Positions 27,401 through 33,373 of a stretch of 64,000 nt of DNA are shown in pieces. Position 1 is the stretch's first letter. Each line of letters begins with the position of its first letter. The translations under genes were made by a program, and so were the position numbers. The stretch comes from Tridacna crocea. Its lineage: Eukaryota > Mollusca > Bivalvia > Cardiida > Cardiidae. The notes under the pieces were generated by a model. That model was not told where the DNA came from and searched no databases. It saw nothing but the letters and a program-made list of their open reading frames with translations. Location of the stretch: the NCBI GenBank assembly GCA_943736015.1, contig OX031065.1, positions 50,570,992 through 50,634,991 on the forward strand, read 5' to 3'.

Positions 27401-30009
27401 GTAGCAAAAAGTATCGACTCACATCAGCTTGCGCGGACTGCGCAGACTGATATGCGTCGACACTGTTTGCAGATGAGTTAAACCCCTCTTTAATAGAGCA
27501 GGGCTCAGATTATACTTTCTCACAGTAAGACAATTATTATTGTAAAAGATGAAACATAATTCTCCCATTTCTTGATTTAGCTTTGTCTTTTTTCGATGAC
27601 CTTTACGTACTTCAGGTATATACATAACGTGACAGACGACCATTTCTAAAACGTAGGGAGGGGGAAAAGAACCGTGGCGTTGCAAATTATTTTGTCATAA
27701 AAGATTACATGTGATATTTTCGTCTGTTGGTTGTTCTTTAAAATCAGGTTCGAAGCATTTGCATTTAGCATCATGACTTCATTAGAGTCTGTAACAATGC
27801 ATGAGATCGGGTCACTAAACGGCTTTTAACCCATTACCAAACGACAATATTTTAGACTGGTCCAAATTGAAACCATTTGCAGACGACAAAATTAAAGTGA
27901 CTGAAAATTTGAAATTTCAGAAGGATAGAAAACATTGTGGGAAAAGGAGAAAATGCTGGTTACCAGCATTTTCTCCTTTTCCCACAATGTTTTCCAAAGG
28001 CTTCTTTCTCAGGGGCGTCAAAAGTAGGGATTGTGTGGTAATGGGTTGAATAAGCCATGCTTTAAAAAGAGAAGGCTTGATGTATCTGTAAAAAGTATGG
28101 CGACCCAGGTCAGCCTGTGCGGTCCGCAGAAAATTGTTTTAAAAAATGTCCAAAGAAAAAACAAAGACTCTGAAATAGACTCTGAAGCGTTGGCTGACAG
28201 GAGTCGATCCTTTTTGCTATTGTTAAATTGTCAAAAGACCTGTTTACCATTTAAATTTTCTGGGTGTCAAAAGACCTGTTTACCCCATGGTTCATTCAAT
28301 CAATACCATTTAACCCATTACCACACAATACCTACTATTGACGCCCCTGAAGAAGAAGCCTTTAGAAAACATTGTGGGAAAAGGAGAAAATGCTGGTAAC
28401 CAGCATTTTCTCCTTTTCCCACAATGTTTTCTACCCTTCACAAAACAAATTTTCAAATTTTCAGTGACTTTTACTTTGTCTCCTGCAAATGTTTTCAATT
28501 TGGACAAACCTAAAATTTTGTCGTTTGGTAATGAGTTAAAAGAATCAATCATTTGAACTCTATATATCGTGTGCCAGTGCTTTTAACTCATTACCAGACG
28601 ACAAAATTTTACGTTTGTCCAAATCGAAAGCATTTGCAGACGACAATATAAAAGTGACTGAAGATTTGAAATAACCCGCATTTCTTCTTTTCCAACAATG
28701 TATTCTAAATGTTTCTTTCTCTGGGTCATCAAAAGTAGGGATTTTGTGGTAATGGGTTAAACTGATCACATTCAAGAAATAGTCCTCGGATGTCGACTAA
28801 TATATATTTGTTGTTGTTGTTGTTGTTGTTGCAGCAACTGTTGCTGTTGTTGTTATAGAATGATCACAAATATAAACAATTCATTCAAAATCCATTTCAG
28901 AGAATTTTTTTTTTGGTGGGGAGAGAACAGCAAAAGATAGTAATTTTTCATTGAATATTCGGCCTAGAAAAACTGTGTTAGTTAACCCTTTATCAAACAA
29001 TCCCTGGTTTTTACGACCCTTGGATAGAAGCCCTTTTAAAAACATTGTAGAAAAAGGAGAAAATGCTGGTAACCAATATTTTCTCCTTTTCCCACAATGT
29101 TTTCTACCCGGCTGGAAACAAAATTCAATTTTTGAGTTAGGTTTTTTTTTTTTTGACTGTCTGAATAAAAAAAGAAAAGAAGCTCTTAATTCTTTACCAA
29201 ACGACTTAATTTCGGACTGGTACAAATTGCAACCACTTGCAGAGGACAAAAAAAAAAACCTAACTCAAAAATTCATTGCAATTCTTTCCCGTATATTTCT
29301 AAATACAAGATTTGAAACGACAGCTAAAGTGGGTTTTTTTTGTATGGTAAGGCAGATATTGTAAGAAAATACAAAATCGCTTTAGACGAAATAGACACTG
29401 TTATTATCAGTTATTATTATCTGAGAAAAAAAATCAATGAATAAACAAAATAGATAAATGGATAAATAAATGAATTAATAAATGGATGAATGAATAAATA
29501 AATGCATAGATAAATGCATAAATAAATGAATTAATATATGGATAAATGAATAAATAAATGCATAGATAAATCCATAAATAAATAAATAATTAAATAATTA
29601 AATATATAAATAAATAATTAATTAATTAAATGAATAAATAAGGTATAATTATGTATATATAGATATTGATACCTAGTAAATAAGTAAGACAAGAAAAAAA
29701 ATAGTAACGTTTCTTACCAAGCGGGGCTAGAGGTACAGTCTCGCGGCTCTTTTTTGCCGGCGGTGGAGATTCACACAAAGTTCCTCTCGGCGAGAGGCAG
29801 TCCTCATGCTCGTCTGAACTGTGTCCAGATGTATAGTTTCTAGGATGGGCCTGCATTTTAGCCAATGTCCTTTTTCCTATCAAAGCATCTATAGAGAACG
29901 CCGTGGCTTTTGATGAAAGTTGGCACGCTTGTTTGGAATAGTTTAACGGGCTGCAATGTCCCTGGTAACTACCTACAGATGAGTTCGAATCTTCACTGGT
30001 GGGTTCCAT
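312..30009 (-). CDS. tbx20: tbx20-type T-box transcription factor gene (5 exons, 3' end outside window)
   Basis: This is a sequence-specific nuclear transcription factor of the T-box family. Five exons, 29718-30009, 24372-24636, 2829-2993, 1319-1427 and 312-479, join in frame to 333 codons, and every junction has GT donor and AG acceptor bases. The T-box begins near residue 163 ([17 protein letters not shown]) and continues through [58 protein letters not shown] and [18 protein letters not shown]. The KKKD...[11 protein letters not shown] stretch and [16 protein letters not shown] match TBX20/H15-midline better than TBX15/18/22 or TBX2/3, as I remember those families. The N-terminus carries an eh1-like FSIDALIG (residues 38-45), a candidate Groucho contact, and a basic PPAKKSRE. 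Intron positions match those known for vertebrate T-box genes. Introns are 5.1, 21.4, 1.4 and 0.8 kb. The end of the T-box and the C-terminus lie left of the window. Family known roles, heart and midline patterning, are inferred, not visible. Confidence 0.93.
496..625. repeat. family J repeat fragment
   Basis: Shares tactggaatcagcctgtc, repeated ccgtctgtgt, actagcaattgcctgtttctg and gctggcgggggtatta with the two copies at 9.5-9.9 kb. It joins directly to a family C half-element. Confidence 0.75.
628..778. mobile_element. family C foldback (left arm shortened)
   Basis: Centre gattggctaaaccatttggtttagccaatc, arms ttactttcac/gtgaaagtaa, right end ggttggtgaatacacacc followed by CTG. In tbx20 intron 4. 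Confidence 0.8.
1319..1427 (-). CDS. tbx20: tbx20 coding exon 4
   Basis: 109 bases between cttacag|A and AACAGTCAG|gtaaac. It encodes 36 residues, [20 protein letters not shown] followed by [16 protein letters not shown], the T-box middle. The first base completes the Arg codon left by exon 3. Phe replaces the usual Leu/Val before YVHPDSP, a conservative change. Confidence 0.96.
1525..1830. mobile_element. family L foldback element
   Basis: Long palindrome: tttatttcatcagtctgtgg, aaagggaaaggtatgcgaaa and the centre gtgccgtacggcac have complements to 1710. Homologous to 42525-42835 in inverted orientation. In tbx20 intron 3, about 100 bp upstream of exon 4's acceptor on the coding strand. Confidence 0.75.
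2290..2515 (+). mobile_element. tRNA-derived SINE
   Basis: tRNA-like head with A-box region ggatcagtggtaaagtg and B-box-like ggttcgagtct, then a ccacaggagtgcccttgtgc middle. The tail ccgtgatatgactgaaatac, gaaagcggcgtaaaacacc resembles the 3' domain of mollusc V-SINE/MetaSINE elements, as remembered. In tbx20 intron 3, opposite strand. Confidence 0.8.
2678..2770. repeat. family E GC-core palindrome
   Basis: tctacccatgtacgcctgcg, centre gcggactgc, and a complementary right arm ending catgggtaga. About 60 bp from the exon 3 donor of tbx20. Confidence 0.75.
2829..2993 (-). CDS. tbx20: tbx20 coding exon 3 (T-box core)
   Basis: Found by reading the minus strand between exons 2 and 4. It translates [20 protein letters not shown], then [20 protein letters not shown] and [14 protein letters not shown]. 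Acceptor ctttcag|A and donor CACAAG|gtaactt bound 165 bases. The DNA-contacting RMFPT and the [10 protein letters not shown] core are intact. DIDTKYS replaces the commoner DPDAKYI. A SINE and a GC-core palindrome flank it within 330 bp on the low-coordinate side. Confidence 0.96.
3382..3452. repeat. family E GC-core palindrome
   Basis: gcgaaaagtatcgacccagg, tcagcctgcgcagaacgcgcagactgacc; imperfect inverted repeat around gaac. Confidence 0.75.
3488..3704. mobile_element. family A foldback
   Basis: Typical ends (ctattaccacacaatccc ... tttggtaatgagta). The inner loop GCTGGTAACCAGC is deleted, leaving aaaatgcattttctcc. Outer arms carry a mirrored change, catcgtggg/cccacgatg. In tbx20 intron 2. 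Confidence 0.9.
3960..4384. mobile_element. family K element, divergent
   Basis: Ends aaagggcctttt and aaaagggtccctt form short inverted termini. Interior gaggctttgtagccgattaaagaaacacc matches 61.4-61.9 kb, and acgcaaagcaactaaacgg matches 9.9-10.1 kb. Confidence 0.6.
4384..4612. mobile_element. family A foldback, GCTCG loop subfamily
   Basis: TTAACCCTTTACCcc ... gagtaaaggattaat ends, with core gaaattgctcgtgacgagcaatttc. The interior matches the copy at 18.28-18.51 kb. Confidence 0.85.
4754..4865. mobile_element. family B foldback
   Basis: ttaaccctttcagcg end, then gatcaagatcagactgcac / gtgcagtctgatcttagatc dyad with ccgtccg. The right end is not resolved. Confidence 0.75.
5360..5620. mobile_element. 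family B core disrupted by a family C insertion
   Basis: Left B arm atatcaagatcagactgcac...aagtctg (to 5396) and right B remnant ctgaacttgatctacgccgtcc (from 5591) rejoin as a B dyad when 5397-5593 is removed. Confidence 0.75.
5397..5590. mobile_element. family C foldback with CTG target duplication
   Basis: Complete copy, ggcccgtattcaccaacc ... ggttggtgaatacaggcc. Centre gattggctaaaccgaatggtttagccaatc as a palindrome. CTG at 5394-5396 and 5591-5593. Confidence 0.88.
6026..6088. repeat. family B half-copy
   Basis: cagcacgttatgtgcagtctgatcttgatc, then aggcatctcagtgctataag, meeting the TTAA of the next family A copy. Confidence 0.6.
6085..6295. mobile_element. family A foldback, divergent
   Basis: ttaactcttaaccaaacgac, atttgcagacgacaaatt and gaaaactttgtgggaaaatg. 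The right arm is degraded. Confidence 0.75.
6390..6619. mobile_element. family A foldback
   Basis: Complete copy TTAACtctttaccaaacgac ... gtgtggtaatggGTTAA with a perfect gggaaaaggagaaaatgctgg palindrome. Shares its right TTAA with the next copy. Confidence 0.92.
6616..6843. mobile_element. family A foldback, abutting the previous copy
   Basis: Starts in the same TTAA (6616-6619). Opposite orientation: ccctcttaccacacaatcc first. Core loop ggctggtaaccagcg. Confidence 0.9.
6875..7042. mobile_element. family A foldback, partial
   Basis: Core aaaatgctggattctaacat and right part gtcgtctgcaaatgcttcc, catttggtaaagagttat. The left end is lost. Confidence 0.75.
7043..7556. other. intronic stretch without recognised repeat
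   Basis: Unique-looking DNA in tbx20 intron 2. A plus-strand open frame of 96 codons (7202-7492) has no recognisable domain and no splice or Kozak support. As the least repetitive block nearby it is a fair place to look for a conserved element. Confidence 0.35.
7557..7791. mobile_element. family A foldback
   Basis: tttaaccctgtacccaacg ... tttggttaatggttaac, core gaaaatgctggttaccagc. Confidence 0.88.
8458..8522. repeat. family B core palindrome
   Basis: tagtgtagattaagatcaga / ttgatctttgatctacactt around ttgcacagaacgtgcag. Confidence 0.75.
8600..8862. mobile_element. family E long foldback
   Basis: Ends tgacctgtcatgcgaaaagg and tttttgcgtcatgggtcac are inverted. Central gtcaaccctggtcagactgc has a mirrored arm. 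Homologous to 16490-16730. Confidence 0.75.
8925..8944. repeat. (AAC)n microsatellite
   Basis: caacaacaacaacaacaac, about six units. Confidence 0.8.
9505..9865 (+). repeat. family J, two direct copies
   Basis: Units at about 9511-9675 and 9711-9862. Each begins tatacccccgcaaaac, has cagcctgtc and ccgtgtgt blocks, then gtaattgcctgtttctg and gctgg(c/g)ggggtattatgtcac. A fragment lies at 0.5 kb. Confidence 0.8.
9925..10085. repeat. family K-related fragment
   Basis: acaaaacacatttttctct, gcaactaaacggttacatgc and gatcagatatgacgtcatca recur at 4.03-4.13 kb. Confidence 0.6.
10106..10340. mobile_element. family A foldback, divergent
   Basis: gaaaacactgtggggtgagg, aaatgctggttgctagcag and ttcccacaatgttttcttcc with an inserted acccaccca block. 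Confidence 0.65.
10413..10629. mobile_element. family A foldback
   Basis: TTAACCCatttccacaaaat ... gtggtaatgaGTTAA; core palindrome intact. Confidence 0.9.
10837..10892. repeat. (TTATG)n-like microsatellite
   Basis: Runs of gttatgttatg with variant gttgtg units. Confidence 0.8.
11206..11377. repeat. palindrome with ATAGGGTTT arms
   Basis: ctccagatagaggg ... aaaccctatgttatggctac, tcattagaatcgtctc / gagacgattctaatgagta, then caacatagggtttggcag and ttatctggag. A further single foldback element of about 170 bp. Confidence 0.75.
11611..11690. repeat. family A fragment
   Basis: aacccttcacaaaacgacaa, cctctgaagacgacaaattt; left end only. Confidence 0.65.
11708..11942. mobile_element. family A foldback
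   Basis: TTAACtcatcaccaaacga ... gcttgtgtggtatagagctaa. The core has an extra G/A pair, aggggaaaaaggagaaaatg. Confidence 0.9.
11943..12191. mobile_element. family A foldback, with degraded second copy on its left
   Basis: Left part aatactgggaaaaggagaaa, tgctggtaaccagcattttt, then a full-type end cattaccacacaatcccta to cacttggtaatgaGTTAA. Looks like one copy inserted in another. Confidence 0.8.
12543..12622. repeat. family M palindrome
   Basis: atcgtcggtttacttcaaaa, cctcgtaactacagtttgtt, then ggtaaaccgacgat closes the dyad. Related copy at 23185-23262. Confidence 0.7.
12912..12985. repeat. family D GC-core palindrome
   Basis: gacgtaaagtgccgtctcg / cgagacgacaccttac around gcggactgcgc. Confidence 0.75.
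13594..13797. mobile_element. family B foldback
   Basis: TTAACCCttcaggctgtaaa, perfect dyad gtagatcaagatcagactgc / gcagtctgatcttggatct, tail catctagcaggataaggg. Confidence 0.85.
13797..14026. mobile_element. family A foldback
   Basis: gaacgctctaccagacgaac ... acagggttatagataatggc; imperfect core gaaaaagggaaaatggtatt. Shares TTAA with the next copy. Confidence 0.8.
14023..14255. mobile_element. family A foldback
   Basis: TTAACtcattaacaaacgac ... gtatggcaatggcTTAA; core perfect. Confidence 0.92.
14536..14903. mobile_element. family F element
   Basis: TTAAGGTAGTGGATCtgtaata at left and tattacgggtccactatgTTAA at right, inverted termini of about 20 bp flanked by TTAA. Interior cagaaaagggaggtaattat recurs at 49.2 and 58.4 kb. 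Confidence 0.85.
14915..15165. mobile_element. family A foldback with poly-T expansion
   Basis: cTTAACtcatgaccaaacgac ... gtatggtaatggaTTAA. The usual tttgaaatttgttttgtgaa is replaced by a run of about 24 T (15001-15024), and tttcaaaggc is duplicated. Confidence 0.9.
15636..15735. repeat. family B foldback
   Basis: gcggacgggatagatcaaaa / ttgaatctataccgtccgc around gactgcacagaatgttcagtc. Confidence 0.75.
16167..16275. repeat. family A fragment
   Basis: taacccgtaatcaaacaatt, ccctgaggaaatggactttt, tttgctggtaaccatgatt; left half. Confidence 0.6.
16490..16730. mobile_element. family E long foldback, central deletion
   Basis: Matches 8600-8862 along ggtacaatgaccactgttca and tcattaaagcaaaaagtgtc. 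The GC loop is gone, leaving ctggtcagaccagggttgac. Confidence 0.7.
16731..18278. other. intronic stretch, mostly unassigned
   Basis: Holds a G-rich run at 17215-17247 and two degraded family A cores (about 17918-17960 and 18150-18240). No exon seen. A poly-T tract lies at 16852. Confidence 0.4.
18279..18508. mobile_element. family A foldback, GCTCG loop subfamily
   Basis: TTAACCCtttacctcatatg ... tatggagtaaaggGTTAA; core gaaattgctcgttacgagc as a perfect palindrome. Confidence 0.92.
18572..18766. mobile_element. family C foldback with CAG target duplication
   Basis: ggccatattctccagcc ... gtacatagggcc. Centre gattggctaaaccaaatggtttagccaatc as a palindrome. CAG at 18569-18571 and 18767-18769. 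Confidence 0.85.
19339..19567. mobile_element. family A foldback
   Basis: TTAACCCattaacaaacgac ... gtgtggtaatggGTTAA; perfect core. Confidence 0.93.
19917..20113. mobile_element. family C foldback
   Basis: ggcctgtattcaccaacc ... ggtgaatatgggcc; flanks CAG and TTG, so the duplication is eroded or mismatched. Confidence 0.85.
20114..22145. other. intronic stretch, AT-rich, little recognised
   Basis: Contains a family B remnant near 20626-20730 in which the right arm is deleted after actgcacaga. A (CT)n run lies at 21510-21522. No coding exon seen. Confidence 0.4.
22146..22335. mobile_element. family B foldback
   Basis: TTAACCCttaggctgctaag, tagattcaagatcagactgc / gcagtctgatcttggatcta, then gggttttcactatagaaata. 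Confidence 0.85.
22562..22833. mobile_element. family A foldback preceded by a short family A end
   Basis: 22562-22603 is a broken end (cttaactctttaccgtaagg). The full copy runs GTTAAtacattaccacacaa ... gtttggtaatgatTTAA. Confidence 0.88.
22830..23026. mobile_element. family A foldback, divergent, sharing TTAA
   Basis: ttaatacatttacagaggac ... cttcatttggtaaaggtct. Core ggaaaaagaggaaaatgctg, gcaagcattcttctctttttcc. Confidence 0.75.
23185..23262. repeat. family M palindrome
   Basis: catcgatttacttcaagaac, cctcgtaactacagcttg, ggaggttttggaagtaaaccgacgat in part; the arm order mirrors the left side. Confidence 0.7.
23970..24110. mobile_element. foldback with AATGTTATTAAG arms
   Basis: acaaaatgttattaagctcg / ggttcgcttaataacatttt, then actcgtttgataattttt and aaccaactcatgtcagatcg. 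A relative sits at 52870-52985. About 260 bp from tbx20 exon 2's donor side. Confidence 0.65.
24372..24636 (-). CDS. tbx20: tbx20 coding exon 2 (start of T-box)
   Basis: Acceptor tttttcag|AGCGA completes the split Glu codon. The exon encodes a Ser/Pro and Asp-rich linker ([20 protein letters not shown]), then [18 protein letters not shown] and [13 protein letters not shown], the first strand of the T-box. It ends GGAAG|gtaagttc with a split Arg codon (AG|A). The linker is poorly conserved; the last 30 residues are diagnostic. Confidence 0.95.
24975..25148. mobile_element. family B foldback
   Basis: cagtgtagatcaagatcaga / tctgatcttgatctatactg; its end gggTTAA meets the TTAA of the next family A copy. 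In tbx20 intron 1. Confidence 0.82.
25148..25394. mobile_element. family A foldback
   Basis: TTAACCCtttaccacacaat ... cgtttgggaaagagctatgc; left arm has one mismatch (ggcaaaaatg against cattttctcc). Confidence 0.88.
25490..25655 (+). mobile_element. SINE, 3' part
   Basis: agcagccagtggcttggaaa, aaactccaggaacgcatgga, ccgccgcgatatatctgaaa, ggcattaaacaccatac. Same middle and tail as 33.0-33.35 kb; the tRNA head is missing. Confidence 0.78.
25890..26300. mobile_element. two overlapping degraded family A copies
   Basis: Cores at about 25917-25966 and 26045-26210. The second carries a new palindrome, tgccggtgtaatgcaaagaa / ctctgcattacaccggca, and two direct copies of ctggtaaccagcattttctcc. Confidence 0.7.
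26798..27026. mobile_element. family A foldback
   Basis: taatcctttatcaaacgac ... gtgtggtaatggaTTAA; perfect core. Confidence 0.92.
27395..27480. repeat. family E GC-core palindrome
   Basis: tatcgactcacatcagcttg / gactgatatgcgtcgaca around cgcggactgcgc. Confidence 0.72.
27826..28049. mobile_element. family A foldback
   Basis: TTAACCCattaccaaacgac ... gtgtggtaatgggttga; perfect core. Confidence 0.92.
28309..28539. mobile_element. family A foldback
   Basis: tTTAACCCattaccacacaa ... gtttggtaatgaGTTAA; perfect core. Close to a consensus copy. Confidence 0.93.
28582..28760. mobile_element. family A foldback, left arm deleted
   Basis: TTAACtcattaccagacgac ... tttgtggtaatggGTTAA, but the core goes straight from gatttgaaataacccgcatt to cttttccaacaatg. 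Confidence 0.85.
28806..28855. repeat. (TTG)n microsatellite
   Basis: Interrupted ttg/gca repeats. Confidence 0.85.
28982..29270. mobile_element. two family A fragments
   Basis: 28982-29150 has TTAACCCtttatcaaacaat and a core with loop tggtaaccaat. 29186-29270 has ttaattctttaccaaacgac and acttgcagaggacaaaa. Confidence 0.75.
29430..29645. repeat. (AATAAATG)n-like AT-rich array
   Basis: About 210 bp of aataaatg / gataaat / aattaat units just 3' of tbx20 exon 1 on the coding strand. Confidence 0.85.
29718..30009 (-). CDS. tbx20: tbx20 coding exon 1
   Basis: Starts at ATG 30009-30007 in a good Kozak context (aaaATGG) and encodes 97 residues plus one base. It holds a Ser-rich start, the eh1-like [10 protein letters not shown], an acidic/Ser stretch (SSDEHEDC) and the basic PPAKKSRE. 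It ends CTTG|gtaagaaa, phase 1. The upstream in-frame TTG could extend the frame by three codons, but ATG is preferred. No T-box residues are present here, so assignment rests on splicing to exon 2 and on the FSIxALIG motif shared by several T-box N-termini. Confidence 0.88.
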
Positions 30010-31540
30010 TTTAAACAACGTATCTATTTTTGTTGTTAAGAGATAATGTTGAACGTCTATTTAAGTTCCGCACTTTTTGGCAAAAGCACAAGTTTCTTAA
30101 ACTTTCTCCAGATCCATTTTTCAGCATAACTCAGTATACATGTGTGAGGAATTTCTCCATTTTCTTTCACTTGAAGATATTTGAAACCACTCAAAGCAGA
30201 CAATAAACTGTCGACGATTAAAGGAAACTTAAATAAAGATCACTCTCCAGAAATGACCATTCAAACTAATACCCTCAAGTTCTGTGCTAGGAATCCGTTC
30301 GTACTAAAACAATCATTTCAATATGAGGGTTTATATATGTATATGAAAAATGCTTAATTAATACGTACAGTTCGTTACATTATGAAGACATTTAACAAGA
30401 CAAGGAGAATAGCTTCATGCTAAGTTGTATATCTTGGCATTCATCTCAATTTTCATTCTGTAAGTCCGCACCTCTTTGTGTGAAGACCTCCTATTGGTTT
30501 ATCGACTCGCGTCATAAACCAATCAAAAGGCGTTACAGCCACATGCTCTCTATATCGGATTGGTTGACGGGAAGGGGGAAAGATAGTATCATTCGCACTC
30601 CTGGGGGATCTGGCTGGTAGAGATTATTGAAATAAAGTCCCGTCACCGCCTTGTTTGCCGAATCCAGTTTACACCACTGGCAAATTTTCGATCTTTCAAA
30701 TTAATCAACAAAAGAACATGAAATCACAGAAAAAGAGAATTCTGACTAACAGTTAGACCTTGGTCAAAATTAAAAAATCTCTTTTCAGACCGATAGTTTT
30801 TTTGTAAGATCTCAGTTCATTGCAAACGTTCCTGATGGAAAAAAAAATATCAGTAAACATATCTTCGCAGAAAATGAATTTAATCTAATCAATTTCTTTT
30901 TGTCACCAACAATAACAAATAGACCCCCAGATATGAATGGGCTTTTTCAGATGTTTGTAGTCTCATCACGCTCTAAAAATGGGTTACTACTGAAAAATGT
31001 AAGTCGATAGCTGGCAAATCATCAGTAAATAAAAGAACACAAAAAGTAAGATTTTTTTTATTAGTATTTCCTTATTTGGCTTTGTAGTCTCGTTGTGATT
31101 GTATTTTTTTTATTTCGCACCAGAGTTCCGAAAAGACTAGTGAAAATGTCACATGATCAATATCACTCGTTGATTGCCAGTATTCGTATTCAAAACAATA
31201 TAATGACGTCATCTGAAATGTATTATGACACCTGCTCTGATATTTCGGCATTTACTGAGTCTTTTAATATTTGCACACAATAGTATATAATATATAATAT
31301 AGATCTATATACTCTAAAGATTTAATCGGTATTTTACTCTAAATTTTGACTAACAGTATAGGCACGATTTATGCAGAATTAAAAAAGATTTCTAACAAAG
31401 TATAGAAAAAAATCTTATAAATGTAGCTGCGATCTACACCGTCCGTTAAAAAATACTTCTATGCCAAATATTCCCGAACTGATCCAAGGACATTTGGGCT
31501 CATATTTGCAAAAAAAGAAACCGCTTTGAAATATCATTCT
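30010..31540. other. tbx20 5' flank
   Basis: Contains the probable 5' UTR and promoter region. Apart from the CCAAT segment near 30.5 kb nothing was recognised. It is poorer in foldback copies than any other 1.5-kb block nearby. Confidence 0.45.
30480..30580 (-). promoter_or_regulatory. CCAAT-rich inverted-repeat segment upstream of tbx20
   Basis: About 480-570 bp upstream of the tbx20 ATG are three CCAAT/ATTGG boxes (ctattggttta, ataaaccaatc, cggattggttg). Two form an inverted repeat around tcgactcgcgtc. It could be a proximal promoter or a remnant of a CCAAT-bearing foldback element. No TATA box or transcription start was identified. Confidence 0.3.
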
Positions 31541-31544
31541 ATTT

Positions 31545-31630
31545 CTAAATTTCAGGACTCGCCATCTGATTGGCTGAGACAAAACGTCTCAGCCAATCGG
31601 ATTACGAGTCCTGGAATTTTAGAAATCAGA
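31545..31630. repeat. foldback palindrome with CCAAT arms
   Basis: tttctaaatttcaggactcg, tgattggctgagac / gtctcagccaatcgg, cgagtcctggaattttagaaa. Arms of about 38 bp. Confidence 0.8.
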
Positions 31631-31879
31631 CTGGTCCTTGTTTATTGCTCTACGTTTCTGCAAATCAAACAGGCGAAGTCGTCAATCAAATAATTTGGTG
31701 AGTTGACATTTTATGCTTTAATTAAATATTGCAGGTCTATGCGTGACTAGTCTGTAACTATATATTTTTTTCACGAGGTAGTTTATTAGCAAATGATTAT
31801 TGGTTACTTAGTCAGTGATGCATTGAAGTCGCTTATTGCAGTGGCAAAATATATAAGCTATGAATTTGCAAAAGGGAGT

Positions 31880-32496
31880 TTAAAGGCCCAGAAGTGAACA
31901 AAATTGAACAAAGTAGATCCTAAAATGCATTTATAATTCAATAATACCACTTTAGAGATATCAACGACATTGAATACGTTTGACCGCTATTGGTGCTTAA
32001 AAGGTGGTTACTTAGATTTTTCACATCTTACCAAATTAAAAATGAAATAATCAAGAATCATATAATTACCCCCGATTTTTTTTTTTTTTTTTTTTTGTAT
32101 TCCCTTAAAAGGGTACGTAGCCTCTTTACGTATTTTTAGATTTCGCGCCAAAAATAAATGGAATGTGGGAATGTCAAGTGACTGGCACGTGACTAATGAC
32201 GCTAAAATTCCATAATATAAGAAACATGTAAATATTTTCCATAATGTATTCTTCGGACGCTATGTTTGAAGCTTCGTCTGTGTATTTCAGGTGTCTAAAT
32301 GACCGAGTTGCTCATGTAAAAATAGGCCGTGTTTCTGGTCGGTGTCGACCTGGGCCCTATAGTAAATCTCCAATTTCTCTTTTGTCGGCTGTTTTTGGAC
32401 TACTGGGGTTTTATGAATGAAAATTAAAAGGCTTTGGGAGTATAAGGCTGTATTTTTGTATTTTTGTAAAATTTTCGTCCGAAAAACTAAAGGGCC
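31880..32496 (+). mobile_element. family K element, full length
   Basis: Ends taaaggcccagaag and aaactaaagggcca are short inverted termini. Interior agatttttcacatcttacca, gatttcgcgccaaaaataaa, tggcacgtgactaatgac and tcttcggacgctatgtttga recurs inverted at 61.38-61.92 kb. Confidence 0.78.
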
Positions 32497-32500
32497 ATCT

Positions 32501-32728
32501 TTAACTCATTACCACACAATCCCTACTTTTGACGCCCCTGAGAAAGTAGCCTTTTGAAAATACTGTGGGAAAAGAAGAAAATGCTGGTAACCAGCATTTT
32601 CTCCTTTTCCCACAGTATTTTCTATCCTTCCCAGAACAAATTTCAATTTTTCAGTCACGTTTATTTTGTCGTCTGCAAATGCTTTCAATTTGACCCGTCT
32701 AAAATTTTGTCGTTTGGTAATGGGTTAA
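32501..32728. mobile_element. family A foldback
   Basis: TTAACtcattaccacacaat ... gtttggtaatggGTTAA. Outer arms carry the mirrored tactgtggg/cccacagta; one inner mismatch (gaagaaaa). Confidence 0.92.
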
Positions 32729-32746
32729 ATGTATCTCCGTGATGCG

Positions 32747-32896
32747 TTAACTCTTTACCAAACGACAAAATTTTAGACGGGTCCAAACTGAAGGCACTTG
32801 CAGACGACAAAATAAAAGTAACTCAAAAACTGACATTTTGTTTCTAGCAGGGTAGAAAACATTGTGGGAAAAGAAGAAAATGCTGGTTACCAGCAC
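32747..32896. mobile_element. family A foldback, truncated
   Basis: TTAACtctttaccaaacgac up to aaatgctggttaccagc, then unrelated DNA. The right arm is missing. Confidence 0.82.
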
Positions 32897-33031
32897 ACGA
32901 CTTTATTCTCTTGCAGAAGGCAATTTCGAAAACATCGAGATAAGTAGAGAATTTGCGCGTAATAATCGTCTTTTTTTTCTTCATGATGTATCTTGGTGCA
33001 TCTTTGAGTTGCTTCTGAACCCCTAAATATT

Positions 33032-33352
33032 GGTCGAGCCCCGGTAGCTCAGGCAGTAGCGTGCAGAACTTGAGAACACTGGGTCCAGGGTTGGATCCCT
33101 GGCTAAAACCCCTGGCTCGGCTAATTTCTTTTCGAGGATTAATGATAGTCACTGCCACAGGATTCATTCCTCTCCCACCGCAGACCATTGTATAGACGAT
33201 AATCATGTGGGAAAGCAACTAGTGGCTTGGAAAGAAAATTGTGCGAAGTACTGGTAAAAGAAACTCCAGGAAAGCATTGATAGGTGCACTGGTCGCCGCG
33301 AAATAACTGAAATAATGTTGAAAACGGCGTTAAACATTATCCATCAACCTAA
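33032..33352 (+). mobile_element. tRNA-derived SINE, near full length
   Basis: Head ccggtagctcaggcagtagc and gggttggatccctgg (A and B box-like). Middle gcaactagtggcttggaaag, aaactccaggaaagcattga. Tail gccgcgaaataactgaaata, aacggcgttaaac. Confidence 0.85.
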
Positions 33353-33373
33353 AAAAAATATCCTTATCCTTTT

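Noticed and set aside
28338-28556. Recurrent small open frames across family A copies (for example 28338-28556, 33645-33845, 22633-22833, 19339-19539), with shared peptides such as [22 protein letters not shown]
   Set aside because: They read through the palindrome of a non-coding foldback, occur in both orientations, lack conserved starts and are broken in many copies.
312-30009. Assignment to tbx15/18/22 or tbx2/3 instead of tbx20
   Set aside because: KKKD followed by [27 protein letters not shown] and the QLV-end exon fit tbx20/H15 better. The C-terminus, outside the window, would settle it.
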